Source: Microvirga aerilata (GTDB lineage: Bacteria > Pseudomonadota > Alphaproteobacteria > Rhizobiales > Beijerinckiaceae). Taken from it: a stretch of DNA of 64,000 bases. Below, piece after piece: positions 37,753 through 46,970 of this stretch. Positions within the stretch are counted from its first letter, which is position 1. Every line of letters starts with the position of its first letter. Below the pieces are notes generated by a model that was given only the letters and a program-made list of their open reading frames with translations, searched no databases and had not been told where the DNA came from. Where the stretch lies: positions 42,646-106,645 of the forward strand of contig NZ_JAEQMY010000017.1 in NCBI RefSeq assembly GCF_016743775.1, in the 5' to 3' direction. Position numbers and translations under genes: made by a program.

Positions 37753-39210
37753 TCAGAAAATCCACCGCTTAGCCTCAGCCAGCCCCCAATTCAGGAGATC
37801 GCCCGCCCTCTCCGGCGTCATTGCCTCCACATAGACGCGCAGTTCCGGCGCATTGCCTGATGGACGGAAATGGACGACCTCTCCGTTCTTAGCCATGATC
37901 CTCAGGCCATCGCGGCTGTCGTGCCCGGCTGTACCGCCAAGGGAGACCATTAACTCGGAGCGGAAAGCCTCATCTGCCTGCAAGCGGGCCACGAACGCGG
38001 CGCTCCTGTCCGTTGGTACGTTCTGCAGGCGGTTGCTGGCTGCGGCCTTAAAGCCGAACGCCGCCGCCACCTCGGTCAAAGGCTTGGCCTGTGAGAGGAT
38101 CTCACCGAGAGCACAGAGGATAGGCAGCATCGCATCCCGGGTTGGAAGAGCAGCGAGGCGGCGGCCCTCCCGGACAATCTCAGAGCCCAGCAGAACGCCG
38201 CCATTGGCCTCGAATCCCACGACCGCCCTCGCCCCGGAGCGAGCCGCCTCGGCCATGCCTTCGATGACATAGGGTGATCCGACCCTGGTGCGAATCACCT
38301 GCTCGAAGGCGCCTGAGGTCTCCAGGGCAGAGTTTGAGGTCACAGGCGTGACGATGGCGTCCGCTCCCAGATACCTGGCCGTGATGGCACCGACCAGATC
38401 GCCGCGCAGGAAGGAGCCGGCGGCATCGGAGATCAGAGGACGGTCCGCGTCACCGTCAGTGGACACGATGGCGTCGAGCCGCTGCTCCCCGGCCCATTGC
38501 CGGGCTAGCACCTCGTCCTCCTCCCGCAGAGCCTCGGTATCCACGGGGATGAAGCTTGTCGCGCGACCGAGCGGCACCGCCTTTGCGCCCAAGGCCTCGA
38601 TCATCTGGACGATCACGTCCCGGGCCACGGAGGAATGCTGGTACACGCCCACCGTGAGCCCCGATAAGGCGCCGGCCCCAAAGAAATCCCGGTAGCGCGC
38701 CGTGTAGGCGTCGATCAGGTCGATGTCCGGTGTTGCGGACGTGACGGCTCTGGCGTGCTCGGACACGGCGCCGATGGCCAGCCTGGCATGCCAGGACAGG
38801 ATGCCGGCCTCGTCTTGTTTGTCGATCTCGCCCTGAGCCCGGTAGAACTTCAAGCCGTTGCGATCCTCGGGGATGTGGCTGCCGGTGACCATGATGGCCG
38901 GAAGGCCGAAGCGCATGCCGTGATAGGCAAGCGCCGGGGTGGGCAGAGCGCCGCAATCGAGCGGGATCAGCCCCGATTCCTGCAAAGCAGCGCAGCAGAG
39001 CTGGGCAATGCTGGGGCTGCTTTCCCGCAGGTCGCGCCCGACGAGCACCACGTTCCCGGCTGCCGCCGCCGAGCCGTCCTCCTTGAGCATCTCGGCAAAA
39101 GCGCGCGTATAGGCAAACGCCGGAACTCCGTTCAGCTCGACAACAAGACCACGCAAACCGCTCGTGCCGAATTTGAGGGATGATTGAGCCTGTCCCGGAA
39201 GTGTGTCCAT
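37753..39210 (-). CDS. Phosphohexomutase (phosphomannomutase/phosphoglucomutase family)
   Basis: A 485-residue alpha-D-phosphohexomutase that interconverts hexose 1- and 6-phosphates. The N terminus has KFGTSGLRG, the phosphoserine loop is MVTGSHIPEDRNGLK, the metal loop is STDGDADRPLI, and the sugar-binding FEANGGVLLG and the phosphate-binding RPSGNAPELRVY are intact. The proline in GSHIP replaces the common GSHNP. Which sugar it prefers cannot be read, though supply of mannose- or glucose-1-phosphate to the polysaccharide locus is plausible. It lies 290 bases from the Gfo/Idh gene and may have its own promoter. Confidence 0.9.
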   Translation of the reverse strand: MDTLPGQAQSSLKFGTSGLRGLVVELNGVPAFAYTRAFAEMLKEDGSAAAAGNVVLVGRDLRESSPSIAQLCCAALQESGLIPLDCGALPTPALAYHGMRFGLPAIMVTGSHIPEDRNGLKFYRAQGEIDKQDEAGILSWHARLAIGAVSEHARAVTSATPDIDLIDAYTARYRDFFGAGALSGLTVGVYQHSSVARDVIVQMIEALGAKAVPLGRATSFIPVDTEALREEDEVLARQWAGEQRLDAIVSTDGDADRPLISDAAGSFLRGDLVGAITARYLGADAIVTPVTSNSALETSGAFEQVIRTRVGSPYVIEGMAEAARSGARAVVGFEANGGVLLGSEIVREGRRLAALPTRDAMLPILCALGEILSQAKPLTEVAAAFGFKAAASNRLQNVPTDRSAAFVARLQADEAFRSELMVSLGGTAGHDSRDGLRIMAKNGEVVHFRPSGNAPELRVYVEAMTPERAGDLLNWGLAEAKRWIF

Positions 39211-39498
39211 GCTAAATGCCTATTGCTCTCTTAAGTGCGCAATTGTTGCCTGCCCGACAAAAAGGGGCGGATCTCCCGGATGCGGAGACTTAAGCAGGAT
39301 TTCGATCGTGACTGCGCAAAGTCAACACACCCGGTTGGTGCTTGCAGGTCATCCTCATGGAACAGTAAGCACTGTGGATTAGCCCGAAAGCATCGCCGTG
39401 CAGGCAGCGGCATACCGGCCGCATTCGTTGACACCATTCCGCATCATGCAGGCAAGCTTGCCCCTGCGTAAACGGAACAGCAGACATCTTCAGCCCTC

Positions 39499-40506
39499 TC
39501 AGCCAGGCTTGACAGCTTCCCAACTGGCGGAGGTTTCCGACCGCCGCAGCGCATCCAGAATCCGCATGTTCATCAGAGCATCTTCGATTCCGTAGACGTG
39601 CGGGGCTGCATCACGAATGGCCCGGCTGAATGCTTCGCCCTGAAGCTGGTACTGATCCACGGTTGGAAACTCGATGGCTCGGGCAGAAAGATCGCCAAGC
39701 AGGCTGCCGTCGTCGACGAAGATCCGCATCGGCTTGTCCGGGGGAGCATTGAAGGGGATCTCGACCTCGATCCGGCCCTTCGCCGCGAGGATCTGAATGC
39801 GCTGATAAGGCACTGCCTGCGTCGAAACCGTGAAGGTCAGCTGGCGGCCTGCGCCGAAATCCATCAGGGCGCTTGTGGTGCGATCAACCCCGAAAGCCGG
39901 GTCCCGGTCGACGAGCGCAACCACGCGTGGCGGCTCGGCGTCGAAGAAGTAGCGTCCGGCCACGACGGCATAGCACCCGATGTCCAGGAGCCCTCCCCCG
40001 CCGATATCCGCCTTGTTGCGGATGTTGCCGGGATCGACGTTGAAATACGAAAAGATCACCTGAATGGAGCGCAGTTCCCCGATGTCTCCGTTGTGGATAA
40101 TTTCCCTGGCACGATGCCATTGCGGGTGGTGACGGACCATGAAGGCTTCCGCGATCTTCACCTGCGAGGCGGCCTGCTTGAGCTGCTCCGCCTCGCCTGC
40201 CGTGATGGCAATCGGCTTCTCGCAGAGAACATGCTTGCCCGCAGCGGCCGCGGCCAAAGTCATCGGCACATGCAGATGATTGGGGAGCGGGTTGTAGACT
40301 GCCTCGATCTCAGGATCGGCCAGCAAGGCTTCATACGAGCCGTAAGCCCTTTGGATCCCGAGCTCGTCCGCCATCTCACGAGCCGCCGCTTCGTCGCGAG
40401 ACGCAACCGCAACAACGTCGCAGAGCGGGCTTTTGATCATCCCGGGAACGACTTTGACCCTGCCGATCTTGGCAGTGCTGATGATTCCCCAACGGACAGG
40501 CTGCAT
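39499..40506 (-). CDS. Gfo/Idh/MocA-family oxidoreductase
   Basis: A 335-residue NAD(P)-dependent sugar dehydrogenase. It shows the N-terminal Rossmann domain WGIISTAKIGRVKVVPGMI, the EKP motif in HVLCEKPIAIT, and GGGLLDIGCYAVVAGRYFF with the substrate-binding region. The long open frame extends 118 codons upstream into the LacI gene, but GGAGAA lies 8 bases before the ATG at 40506, which gives the family start. It is 44 bases downstream of the LacI gene and probably cotranscribed, so it may act in the same sugar pathway as the importer on the other strand. Confidence 0.9.
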   Translation of the reverse strand: MQPVRWGIISTAKIGRVKVVPGMIKSPLCDVVAVASRDEAAAREMADELGIQRAYGSYEALLADPEIEAVYNPLPNHLHVPMTLAAAAAGKHVLCEKPIAITAGEAEQLKQAASQVKIAEAFMVRHHPQWHRAREIIHNGDIGELRSIQVIFSYFNVDPGNIRNKADIGGGGLLDIGCYAVVAGRYFFDAEPPRVVALVDRDPAFGVDRTTSALMDFGAGRQLTFTVSTQAVPYQRIQILAAKGRIEVEIPFNAPPDKPMRIFVDDGSLLGDLSARAIEFPTVDQYQLQGEAFSRAIRDAAPHVYGIEDALMNMRILDALRRSETSASWEAVKPG

Positions 40507-40550
40507 GGTGTTCTTCTCCAATGTTGATCTGTGTCGAGGCTGCTCCGGGC

Positions 40551-41621
40551 CTAGATGGTAGCCCGCCGCAGCGACTTGTAATCCTTGTGCAAGACGGGCC
40601 CCGTCGTGTCGCGCTCGAGCAGCTCGAGGGGAAGCCGCACATTCCAGTCCCCGGGCTTCATCTCCTTGCGAATCAGCTTCATGAGGGTGTCGGCGCCGGC
40701 ACGCCCAAGCTCGTGCAAAGGCTGGCGGAAGGTGGTGAGCGTCGGCTCCGTGTAGTCCGAAAGCTCGATGCCGTCGAAGCCGATGACGGAGACGTCCTGG
40801 GGAACACGAACACGCTCGGACCGGACGCGCTTGATGAAACCGATGGCACTCTCGTCGCAAGCCGCGAAAATCCCCGTGGGGCGCTCAGTCATCTGTAAAA
40901 ATGATTCGGCAGCAGCAACACCGGTCGAGAAGACGAAAGGTCCCTCCCAGCGCACGATCTCGTCCTGGCTCAAACCGGCCGCAGCTATTCCCTCCAGGAA
41001 GCCGCCGAAGCGCTCGCTTTCGATGATCGAGCCAGGCGTGCCCGAGATATAGCCGAATTTACGGTGGCCGAGCCGGGCCAGATATTCCACGGCCCTGCGG
41101 GAAGCCTCGCGATCCTGGACAACCACGTTCGGGATCATGTCGTCGTCGATGGCAGCGCACATGGCCACGATCGGAAGCCCGGATTCCCTCATGCTGCGGG
41201 TGCCGTTTTCCGGGATATACCCGGTCAGCAGAAGAACCCCGTCCACCTGACGGGAGAGCGCCAGGTCGACATATCGAGCCTCGCGCTCCCTGCGGTTGTC
41301 CAGGTTGCCGATGATGATTCCATACCCCGATTGGGTCAGCTCGTCGTCCACACCCCGGAGAGTTTCGGCGAAGACCGGGTTGGTGAGCCTCGGCGCCACC
41401 ACCAGCACATTCATGGTGCGGCGGGTGCGCAGCTTCTGGGCCGTGCTGTTGGGCGTGTAGCCGCTGCGCCGGACGGCTTCCATCACGAGGTCGTGAGTTT
41501 TCTGCCTGACCTTATCGGGATCGGACAGGACGCGGCTGACCGTTGCTGTGGAGACGCCGGCAAGTCGAGCCACATCCGCGATGCGTATCTCCTTCACTGC
41601 GCGCCATCTTTTCCGACTCAT
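40551..41621 (-). CDS. LacI-family transcriptional regulator
   Basis: A 356-residue repressor. Residues about 10-60 are the LacI helix-turn-helix and hinge (IRIADVARLAGVSTATVSRVLS, then SGYTPNSTAQKLRTRRT), and the rest is a periplasmic-binding-protein-like sugar-sensing domain (VLVVAPRLTNPVFAETL, DGVLLLTGY, VSVIGFDGIELSDYTEPTLTTF). It diverges from the ABC importer operon. The 157 bases between them contain the palindrome TGTAATCGATTACA, the form expected of a LacI-family operator, so it most likely represses the importer, and perhaps itself, until a sugar ligand binds. A GTG at codon 9 is a possible alternative start. Confidence 0.93.
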   Translation of the reverse strand: MSRKRWRAVKEIRIADVARLAGVSTATVSRVLSDPDKVRQKTHDLVMEAVRRSGYTPNSTAQKLRTRRTMNVLVVAPRLTNPVFAETLRGVDDELTQSGYGIIIGNLDNRREREARYVDLALSRQVDGVLLLTGYIPENGTRSMRESGLPIVAMCAAIDDDMIPNVVVQDREASRRAVEYLARLGHRKFGYISGTPGSIIESERFGGFLEGIAAAGLSQDEIVRWEGPFVFSTGVAAAESFLQMTERPTGIFAACDESAIGFIKRVRSERVRVPQDVSVIGFDGIELSDYTEPTLTTFRQPLHELGRAGADTLMKLIRKEMKPGDWNVRLPLELLERDTTGPVLHKDYKSLRRATI

Positions 41622-41733
41622 TCAGGTTACCTCTGCGGCCCTACAAGATATGTTACCATCTCTCACAGAGCACAACTTGCCTCAACTTGTGTCTTGACTA
41701 ATCTAAAAAGCCACTACAACCTATACATCAAGA

Positions 41734-41747
41734 TGTAATCGATTACA
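41734..41747. promoter_or_regulatory. Putative LacI-family operator
   Basis: TGTAATCGATTACA is a perfect 14-bp palindrome centred on CG, the usual symmetry of LacI-family sites. It lies 31 bases before the binding-protein start and 112 bases from the LacI gene start. A TTGACT at 41694-41699 could be the -35 box of the importer promoter; if so the operator sits at or just after the transcription start, a blocking position. Confidence 0.75.
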
Positions 41748-41778
41748 AAGATCGATACAACGCTTCTGGGAGGAAGCC

Positions 41779-43017
41779 ATGCGCCTGAAGACACGCGTTT
41801 CCGCGTATATCCTTGCTGTTGCCCTCATCTCGAGCTCCGGAGCCCTTGCTCAGCAGAAAGCGGAGGTTCTCCATTGGTGGACCTCGGCCGGCGAGTCCGC
41901 GTCCGTGAGGGTCTTTGCGGATCAATTCACCAAAGCTGGCGGCACTTGGGTGGACAATGCCATCGCCGGCGGCGCCAATGCCCGTACAGCCGGCATCAAC
42001 CGCATGGTGGGCGGCAATCCGCCGACCATGATGCAGTTCAACACCGGCAAGCAGTTCGACGAGCTGGTCAGCAACGATCTCGTGCGTGACGTCGACCAGC
42101 AGGCCCAGGCCGGCAAATGGCGGCAGGTCATGCCCAAGCCGATCGTCGACGCGACCGTGCGCGAAGGCAAGTTCTACGCTGTTCCGGTCAATATTCATGG
42201 CCAGAACTGGATGTTCTACAACACGAAGATCTTCGCCGATGCCGGCCTTGAGCCTCCGAAGACCTTCCCTGAACTCGTTGCCAGCGGCGAGAAGCTGAAG
42301 GCCAAGGGCATCATCCCCATCGCTCTCGGCGGCCAGCCCAATTGGGAGCACAACCTCTTCCGGGCCGTGGTCGTCGGCCATGGCGGAGCCGACATGTTCC
42401 GTCAGCTCTACGGCACCCGCAAGCCGGATGTCGTGAAGAGCCCCAAGTTCAAGGAGACGGTGGAACTCTTCGGCAAGATGCGCGGCCTCGTCGACCCAGG
42501 CAGCCCGGGGCGCAATTGGAACGACGCGACGGCTCTCGTGATCACCAACAAGGCGGCCATGCACTTCAACGGCGACTGGGCCAAGGGCGAGTTCATTGCC
42601 GCAGGCCAGACCGCCGGCAAGGAATATGGCTGCACCGTGGTCGGCCAAGAGCCCAAGCTCGTGATCGGCGGCGACGTCTTCGTGTTCCCCGCGACCACGG
42701 ACAAGACGGCGCTCGCCACGCAGGACAAGCTGATCCAGGTCCTGCTCGATCCTACCACCCAGGTCGAGTTCAACAAGAAGAAGGGCTCGATCCCGGTACG
42801 GATGGACGTCGATGTGTCCTCCATGGACACCTGCGCGCAGAAGTCCCACAGCATCCTGCAGGATCCGGCCAACCAGGTGGAAAGCATGGAAATCCTGAGC
42901 CCGCCGAACTTCTCGGGCGCCATGCAGGACGCGGTCACGCAGTACTGGAACAACCCGAACATGTCCGCCGACTCGTTCATCGAGAAGATCGTCAACGCCA
43001 TGCGGGATGCAGCGTAA
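41779..43017 (+). CDS. ABC sugar transporter, periplasmic binding protein
   Basis: A 412-residue family 1 extracellular solute-binding protein. It has a Sec signal peptide (about 1-24, RVSAYILAVALISSSGALA) and then EVLHWWTSAGESASVRVF, the typical start of sugar-binding proteins, and later GDWAKGEF and VFVFPATT. It captures a sugar or glycoside in the periplasm for the permeases downstream. GGGAGGAAG precedes the ATG. It heads an operon of seven genes. The ThuA and Gfo/Idh genes at the end of that operon point to a disaccharide such as trehalose, sucrose or a relative. Confidence 0.94.
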   Translation: MRLKTRVSAYILAVALISSSGALAQQKAEVLHWWTSAGESASVRVFADQFTKAGGTWVDNAIAGGANARTAGINRMVGGNPPTMMQFNTGKQFDELVSNDLVRDVDQQAQAGKWRQVMPKPIVDATVREGKFYAVPVNIHGQNWMFYNTKIFADAGLEPPKTFPELVASGEKLKAKGIIPIALGGQPNWEHNLFRAVVVGHGGADMFRQLYGTRKPDVVKSPKFKETVELFGKMRGLVDPGSPGRNWNDATALVITNKAAMHFNGDWAKGEFIAAGQTAGKEYGCTVVGQEPKLVIGGDVFVFPATTDKTALATQDKLIQVLLDPTTQVEFNKKKGSIPVRMDVDVSSMDTCAQKSHSILQDPANQVESMEILSPPNFSGAMQDAVTQYWNNPNMSADSFIEKIVNAMRDAA

Positions 43018-43026
43018 AAAGCTCCA

Positions 43027-43053
43027 CCTCGCCCCGGTGATGCCGGGGCGAGG
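43027..43053. terminator. Hairpin between binding-protein and permease genes
   Basis: CCTCGCCCCGG-TGATG-CCGGGGCGAGG is a perfect 11-bp stem with a five-base loop, starting 10 bases after the binding-protein stop. No T-run follows, so full termination is not expected. Such hairpins protect or attenuate the message, giving more binding protein than permease. Confidence 0.7.
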
Positions 43054-43084
43054 TCTCCATCACTGAGTTGTGGCGTATCGTGCG

Positions 43085-43201
43085 GAAAACCGGATCCGGT
43101 TTTCACTGACGTGGCCCTCCGGGTCCCGCCCCAAACGATGCGCTCATAGAAGAATGAGCATCGGACCGATCCCAAGCGTGAACTCCACTTTTGGTCCGAT
43201 G
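43085..43201. repeat. Intergenic palindromic repeat
   Basis: The spacer before the first permease holds a perfect 20-bp palindrome (43085-43104, GAAAACCGG-ATCCGG core) and a 9-bp inverted pair CATCGGACC (43159-43167) / GGTCCGATG (43193-43201). Motifs of this kind (GAAAACCGG and CGGACCGAT) recur as mosaic repeats in Hyphomicrobiales genomes. The right arm overlaps a discarded TTG start. Confidence 0.6.
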
Positions 43202-43229
43202 GTCCAGCACTCTCAATGGAGCCTTTCCG

Positions 43230-44165
43230 GTGGATACCATTTCGATCCGCGCTCCCAGTGTCCCTTCGAGCGGCGCGAAGGTTCGGCGCAGCGTGCGAAC
43301 ACGCCTGCCCGCAGCCTTTGCCCTTCTGCCGACCGCGCTCGTTGTGCTCGTCGTCTATATCGGCTGCATGCTCTGGACCGTGCGGCTCTCGTTCACGAGC
43401 TCGACCCTCCTGCCGAAGCTCGACTGGTTCGGGTTTACGCAGTACACCCGCCTCTTCGCCAACGACCGCTTCGTCACCTCGGCGGAGAACATCGTGATCT
43501 TCGGCGCCCTGTTCATCTCGGGCTGCCTTATCATCGGCTTTCTGCTCGCCGTGTTCATCGAACAGAACGTGCGCGGCGAAGGCCTCTTTCGCACCGTCTT
43601 CCTTTATCCCTATGCCATGTCCTTCGTGGTCACCGGCGTTGCCTGGCAATGGTTTCTCAATCCGGGCCTCGGGCTGCAGAAACTGGTGCGCGACATGGGC
43701 TTCGAGAGTTTCACCTTCGATTGGCTCGTGAACCAGAGGATGGCGATCTACACGATCGTCATAGCGGGCCTGTGGCACGGCTCGGGCCTGACCATGGCCA
43801 TTATGCTGGCGGGCCTGCGCGGCATCGACAAGGACCTCTGGAAGGCCGCAAAGATCGACGGCATTCCCACCTGGCGCGTCTACACCTCCGTGGTCCTGCC
43901 CCTGCTTCGACCCATGGTCGTCACCGCGACGGTCCTTCTCGCAACGGGCGTCGTGAAGCTCTACGACCTCGTCGTCGCCATGACCTTGGGCGGTCCCGGC
44001 ATTGCCACCGAGGTGCCGGCGAAGTTCGTTATGGATCACCTGTTCGAGCGCAACAACATCGGCCTCGGAACGGCCGCCGCGACCATCATGCTGATCACCG
44101 TGGTGAGCGTCCTGGCACCCTGGGTCTATACCCGCTACGTCCGTCCCCAAGGGAGGCACGCATGA
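43230..44165 (+). CDS. ABC sugar transporter permease, MalF-like
   Basis: A 311-residue inner-membrane protein with six spans and the binding-protein-dependent transport EAA loop (LWKAAKIDGIPTWRVYTSVVLPLLRP) that docks on the ATPase. The longest frame uses a TTG at 43191 without a ribosome-binding site; the GTG at 43230 has GGAG 8 bases upstream and gives a normal length. Its stop overlaps the next ATG as ATGA (44162-44165), as usual for paired permeases. Confidence 0.92.
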   Translation: MDTISIRAPSVPSSGAKVRRSVRTRLPAAFALLPTALVVLVVYIGCMLWTVRLSFTSSTLLPKLDWFGFTQYTRLFANDRFVTSAENIVIFGALFISGCLIIGFLLAVFIEQNVRGEGLFRTVFLYPYAMSFVVTGVAWQWFLNPGLGLQKLVRDMGFESFTFDWLVNQRMAIYTIVIAGLWHGSGLTMAIMLAGLRGIDKDLWKAAKIDGIPTWRVYTSVVLPLLRPMVVTATVLLATGVVKLYDLVVAMTLGGPGIATEVPAKFVMDHLFERNNIGLGTAAATIMLITVVSVLAPWVYTRYVRPQGRHA

Positions 44166-45046
44166 ACGCCGCGGAACCGCAAGGGCGCCGCCCTCGCCAC
44201 CTCACCGCCGGCCGCATCGGCATCTACGCCTTCCTGATCACGGCGGCCTTGTTCTTCATGCTGCCGCTCTGGATCATGGTGGTGACCTCGCTCAAGCCCA
44301 TGGAGGAGATCCGGCTCGGCAACATCCTGGCCCTGCCGGCCGCCATGACCTTCGAGGCCTGGACCAAGGCCTGGTCGTCCGCCTGCACGGGTCTCGAGTG
44401 CAACGGCATCAGCGTCGGGTTCTGGAACTCGGTGCGCATTCTGATCCCCTCGGTGATTCTCTCGATCATCGCAGGCGCCATCAATGGCTACGCGCTGTCG
44501 TTCTGGCGGGTCAGGGGCGCCAACGTGATGTTCGGCATCCTGCTGCTCGGGGCCTTCATCCCCTACCAGGTCTTTCTCTATCCCCTGGTACGCATCTTCT
44601 CTCTGACAGGCATCTACAACTCGCTCACCTGCATCGTGCTGGTGCATGTCATCTTCGGCCTGCCGACCATGACCCTGCTCTTCCGCAATTACTATGCGGG
44701 TCTGCCCATCGAGCTGTTCAAGGCGGCTCGCATCGATGGCGGAGGCTTCTGGACCATCTTCCTCCGGGTGATCCTGCCCATGTCGACGCCGATCCTGGTG
44801 GTCGCGACCATCCTGCAGGTCACCGGCATCTGGAACGACTTCATCTTCGGGCTGACTTTCGCGGGACGCGAGAACCTGCCCATGACGGTGCAGCTCAACA
44901 ATATCGTCAACTCGACCCAGGGCGAGCGCGCCTACAACGTGGACATGGCGGCGACCATGCTCGCGGCTCTCGTACCGCTCGTCGTTTATTTCGTGTCCGG
45001 ACGCTGGTTCGTCCGCGGCATCGCCGCCGGCGCTGTGAAGGGGTAA
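44162..45046 (+). CDS. ABC sugar transporter permease, MalG-like
   Basis: A 294-residue inner-membrane permease, the partner of the preceding one, with six spans and the EAA-type loop (ELFKAARIDGGGFWTIFLRVILPMSTP). A frame in this phase stays open back to 43070, but the ATG at 44162 is the natural start: it overlaps the upstream stop, and MNAAEPQGRR leads directly into the first span. It ends 3 bases before the ATPase gene. Confidence 0.93.
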   Translation: MNAAEPQGRRPRHLTAGRIGIYAFLITAALFFMLPLWIMVVTSLKPMEEIRLGNILALPAAMTFEAWTKAWSSACTGLECNGISVGFWNSVRILIPSVILSIIAGAINGYALSFWRVRGANVMFGILLLGAFIPYQVFLYPLVRIFSLTGIYNSLTCIVLVHVIFGLPTMTLLFRNYYAGLPIELFKAARIDGGGFWTIFLRVILPMSTPILVVATILQVTGIWNDFIFGLTFAGRENLPMTVQLNNIVNSTQGERAYNVDMAATMLAALVPLVVYFVSGRWFVRGIAAGAVKG

Positions 45047-45049
45047 GGC

Positions 45050-46129
45050 ATGTCCACCGTTTCCGTTCGTGATGTGACCGTTGCTTTCGAGGCCGTCCAG
45101 GTCTTCGACGGCCTGTCTCTCGATATCGACGAGGGCGAGTTCATCGTCCTGCTCGGGCCGTCAGGCTGCGGCAAGTCCACCCTTCTCAATGCCATCGCGG
45201 GCCTGCTCGACGTGGCGGATGGGCAGATCTGGATCAACGGGAAGAACGTCACCTGGGAGGAGCCCAAGGATCGCGGCATCGCCATGGTGTTCCAATCCTA
45301 CGCCCTGTATCCGCGCATGAGCGTTCGCGAGAACATGTCCTTCGGCCTCAAGATGGCCAAGACGCCGAAGCCCGAGATCGAGAAACGCGTCAACAGAGCA
45401 GCCGAGCTCCTGCAGATCACCCCCCTCCTCGACCGGCGCCCGGACCAGTTGTCCGGCGGCCAGCGGCAACGCGTCGCCATCGGCCGCGCTCTGGTTCGCG
45501 ATGCCGCCGTGTTCCTCTTCGACGAGCCCCTCTCCAACCTCGACGCCAAGCTGAGAAACGAGCTGCGGGTGGAGATCAAGCGGCTGCACGCAAGGCTCGG
45601 CAAGACCACCATGGTCTACGTCACCCACGACCAGATCGAGGCCATGACGCTCGCCGACCGGATCGTGGTGATGAAGGAGCAGAAGATCCAGCAGATCGGC
45701 TCGCCCGACGAGATCTATCACCGCCCTGCCAACCTGTTCGTGGCTGGCTTCGTGGGCTCGCCGCAGATGAACTTCATCATGGGCCGGATCGAGAACACCG
45801 GCGAGGGGCTCAGCTTCCTTGCGGGAGACCGCCGCCTGTCCCTGTCCGGCTATCAGTTCGCCACCGCTCCTTCGGCAGGTCAGGAGGTTGTCCTTGGCGT
45901 GCGCCCCGAGCACCTGGAGATCACCGGCACGGGCATCTGGCCAGGTTTCACGGTCGACATCGTGGAGCCCATGGGAGCCGACACGGTGATCTGGTGCAGC
46001 GACGGCCTGGGCTCCCTTCAGGTCCGCACCACCGGCAGCCGCAAGGCTTCGCCCGGTGAAAGCCTCACGCTCCAGGTCGATTCGACACAGGTCTCGCTCT
46101 TTGCCGCCGATACCGGCGAGCGCCTTTGA
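45050..46129 (+). CDS. ABC sugar transporter ATP-binding protein, UgpC/MalK type
   Basis: A 359-residue ATPase: Walker A GPSGCGKST, signature LSGGQRQRVAIGRAL, Walker B VFLFDEPLSNLDAKLR, and the H-loop YVTHDQIEAM. From about residue 240 comes the TOBE/MalK regulatory domain (VLGVRPEHLEIT). MalK-type ATPases of this class can serve several importers. It follows the permease by 3 bases in the same operon. Confidence 0.95.
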   Translation: MSTVSVRDVTVAFEAVQVFDGLSLDIDEGEFIVLLGPSGCGKSTLLNAIAGLLDVADGQIWINGKNVTWEEPKDRGIAMVFQSYALYPRMSVRENMSFGLKMAKTPKPEIEKRVNRAAELLQITPLLDRRPDQLSGGQRQRVAIGRALVRDAAVFLFDEPLSNLDAKLRNELRVEIKRLHARLGKTTMVYVTHDQIEAMTLADRIVVMKEQKIQQIGSPDEIYHRPANLFVAGFVGSPQMNFIMGRIENTGEGLSFLAGDRRLSLSGYQFATAPSAGQEVVLGVRPEHLEITGTGIWPGFTVDIVEPMGADTVIWCSDGLGSLQVRTTGSRKASPGESLTLQVDSTQVSLFAADTGERL

Positions 46130-46197
46130 ACCCAGCATCCCGCGACGCGCCTCATGGCTTTTCGCGTCGCGCCCCATTTCTGAACATTGAGGACCCT

Positions 46198-46965
46198 ATG
46201 AGCGTCACGGATATTCTGTCGATCCAACTCTACACCCTGCGCACCTTGGAAGATCTGGATCTCATTCTCGATACGGTGGCAGGGGCTGGGTATCGCCATG
46301 TGGAGACGGTCGGGTCGCATCTCGACAAAGCCTCCGAGGTTCGCTCCAAGCTCGACGCCCGCGGCCTGAAGGCTTCTTCCAGCCATGTGAGCATGGCGGC
46401 CCTGCGCGAGAAGCCGGACGTGATCGTCGAGGCATGCCGCACCCTCGGCTTGACGCACCTCTATATGCCCGCCGTTCCGCCTGAGGAGCGCGACATGGCA
46501 GCCGATGGCTGGCGCTCTCTCGGGCACGAACTCGGGCAGATCGCGGAGCGCTTTCAGGCACAGGGCATCCGCCTGGGCTATCACAATCATCATTGGGAGC
46601 TGAAGCCGAAGGATGGAGCGAAGACCGCTCTCGAACTGATCTTCGAGGCGGCCGGTTCGAGCCCCCTCACCTGGCAGGCGGACGTGGCCTGGCTGGTGCG
46701 CGGGGAAGCCGATCCCAAGGAGTGGATCGACCGCTATCGCAGCAGGGTCACCGCCGCTCACGTGAAGGACATCGCGCCGGCGGGCCAGAACGAGGATCAG
46801 GACGGCTGGGCCGATGTGGGCTCCGGCGTGCTGAACTGGCGCGAGCTCTGGCGCGTCTGCCGCGAGGCAGGGGCCGAATGGATGGTGGTCGAGCACGACA
46901 AGCCGGCCGACCCGGCGCAGACCGCCCGCGCCAGCTTCGCCTTCCTGCGCTCCATCGAGGACTAA
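46198..46965 (+). CDS. Sugar phosphate isomerase/epimerase family TIM barrel
   Basis: A 255-residue xylose-isomerase-like barrel. Candidate metal ligands are Glu in YHNHHWELKP, Asp in TWQADVAWLV, His in AAHVKDIAP and Glu in WMVVEHDKP. Proteins of this group near ThuA/Gfo-Idh genes act on 3-keto-glycosides or keto-sugars. The frame is open 24 codons further upstream, overlapping the ATPase stop, but the ATG at 46198 has GAGGA just before it and gives the usual start. It is followed after 5 bases by the dehydrogenase gene. Confidence 0.88.
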   Translation: MSVTDILSIQLYTLRTLEDLDLILDTVAGAGYRHVETVGSHLDKASEVRSKLDARGLKASSSHVSMAALREKPDVIVEACRTLGLTHLYMPAVPPEERDMAADGWRSLGHELGQIAERFQAQGIRLGYHNHHWELKPKDGAKTALELIFEAAGSSPLTWQADVAWLVRGEADPKEWIDRYRSRVTAAHVKDIAPAGQNEDQDGWADVGSGVLNWRELWRVCREAGAEWMVVEHDKPADPAQTARASFAFLRSIED

Positions 46966-46970
46966 GGATC

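Noticed and set aside
41743..42849. 368-codon minus-strand frame
   Set aside because: It is a shadow of the binding-protein gene, which has a signal peptide and a ribosome-binding site.
42408..44159. 583-codon open frame on the minus strand
   Set aside because: It lies opposite the binding protein and permease genes, which have clear families and starts. Long antisense frames are common in high-GC coding sequence; the translated product is rich in His, Asp and Gly without a domain.
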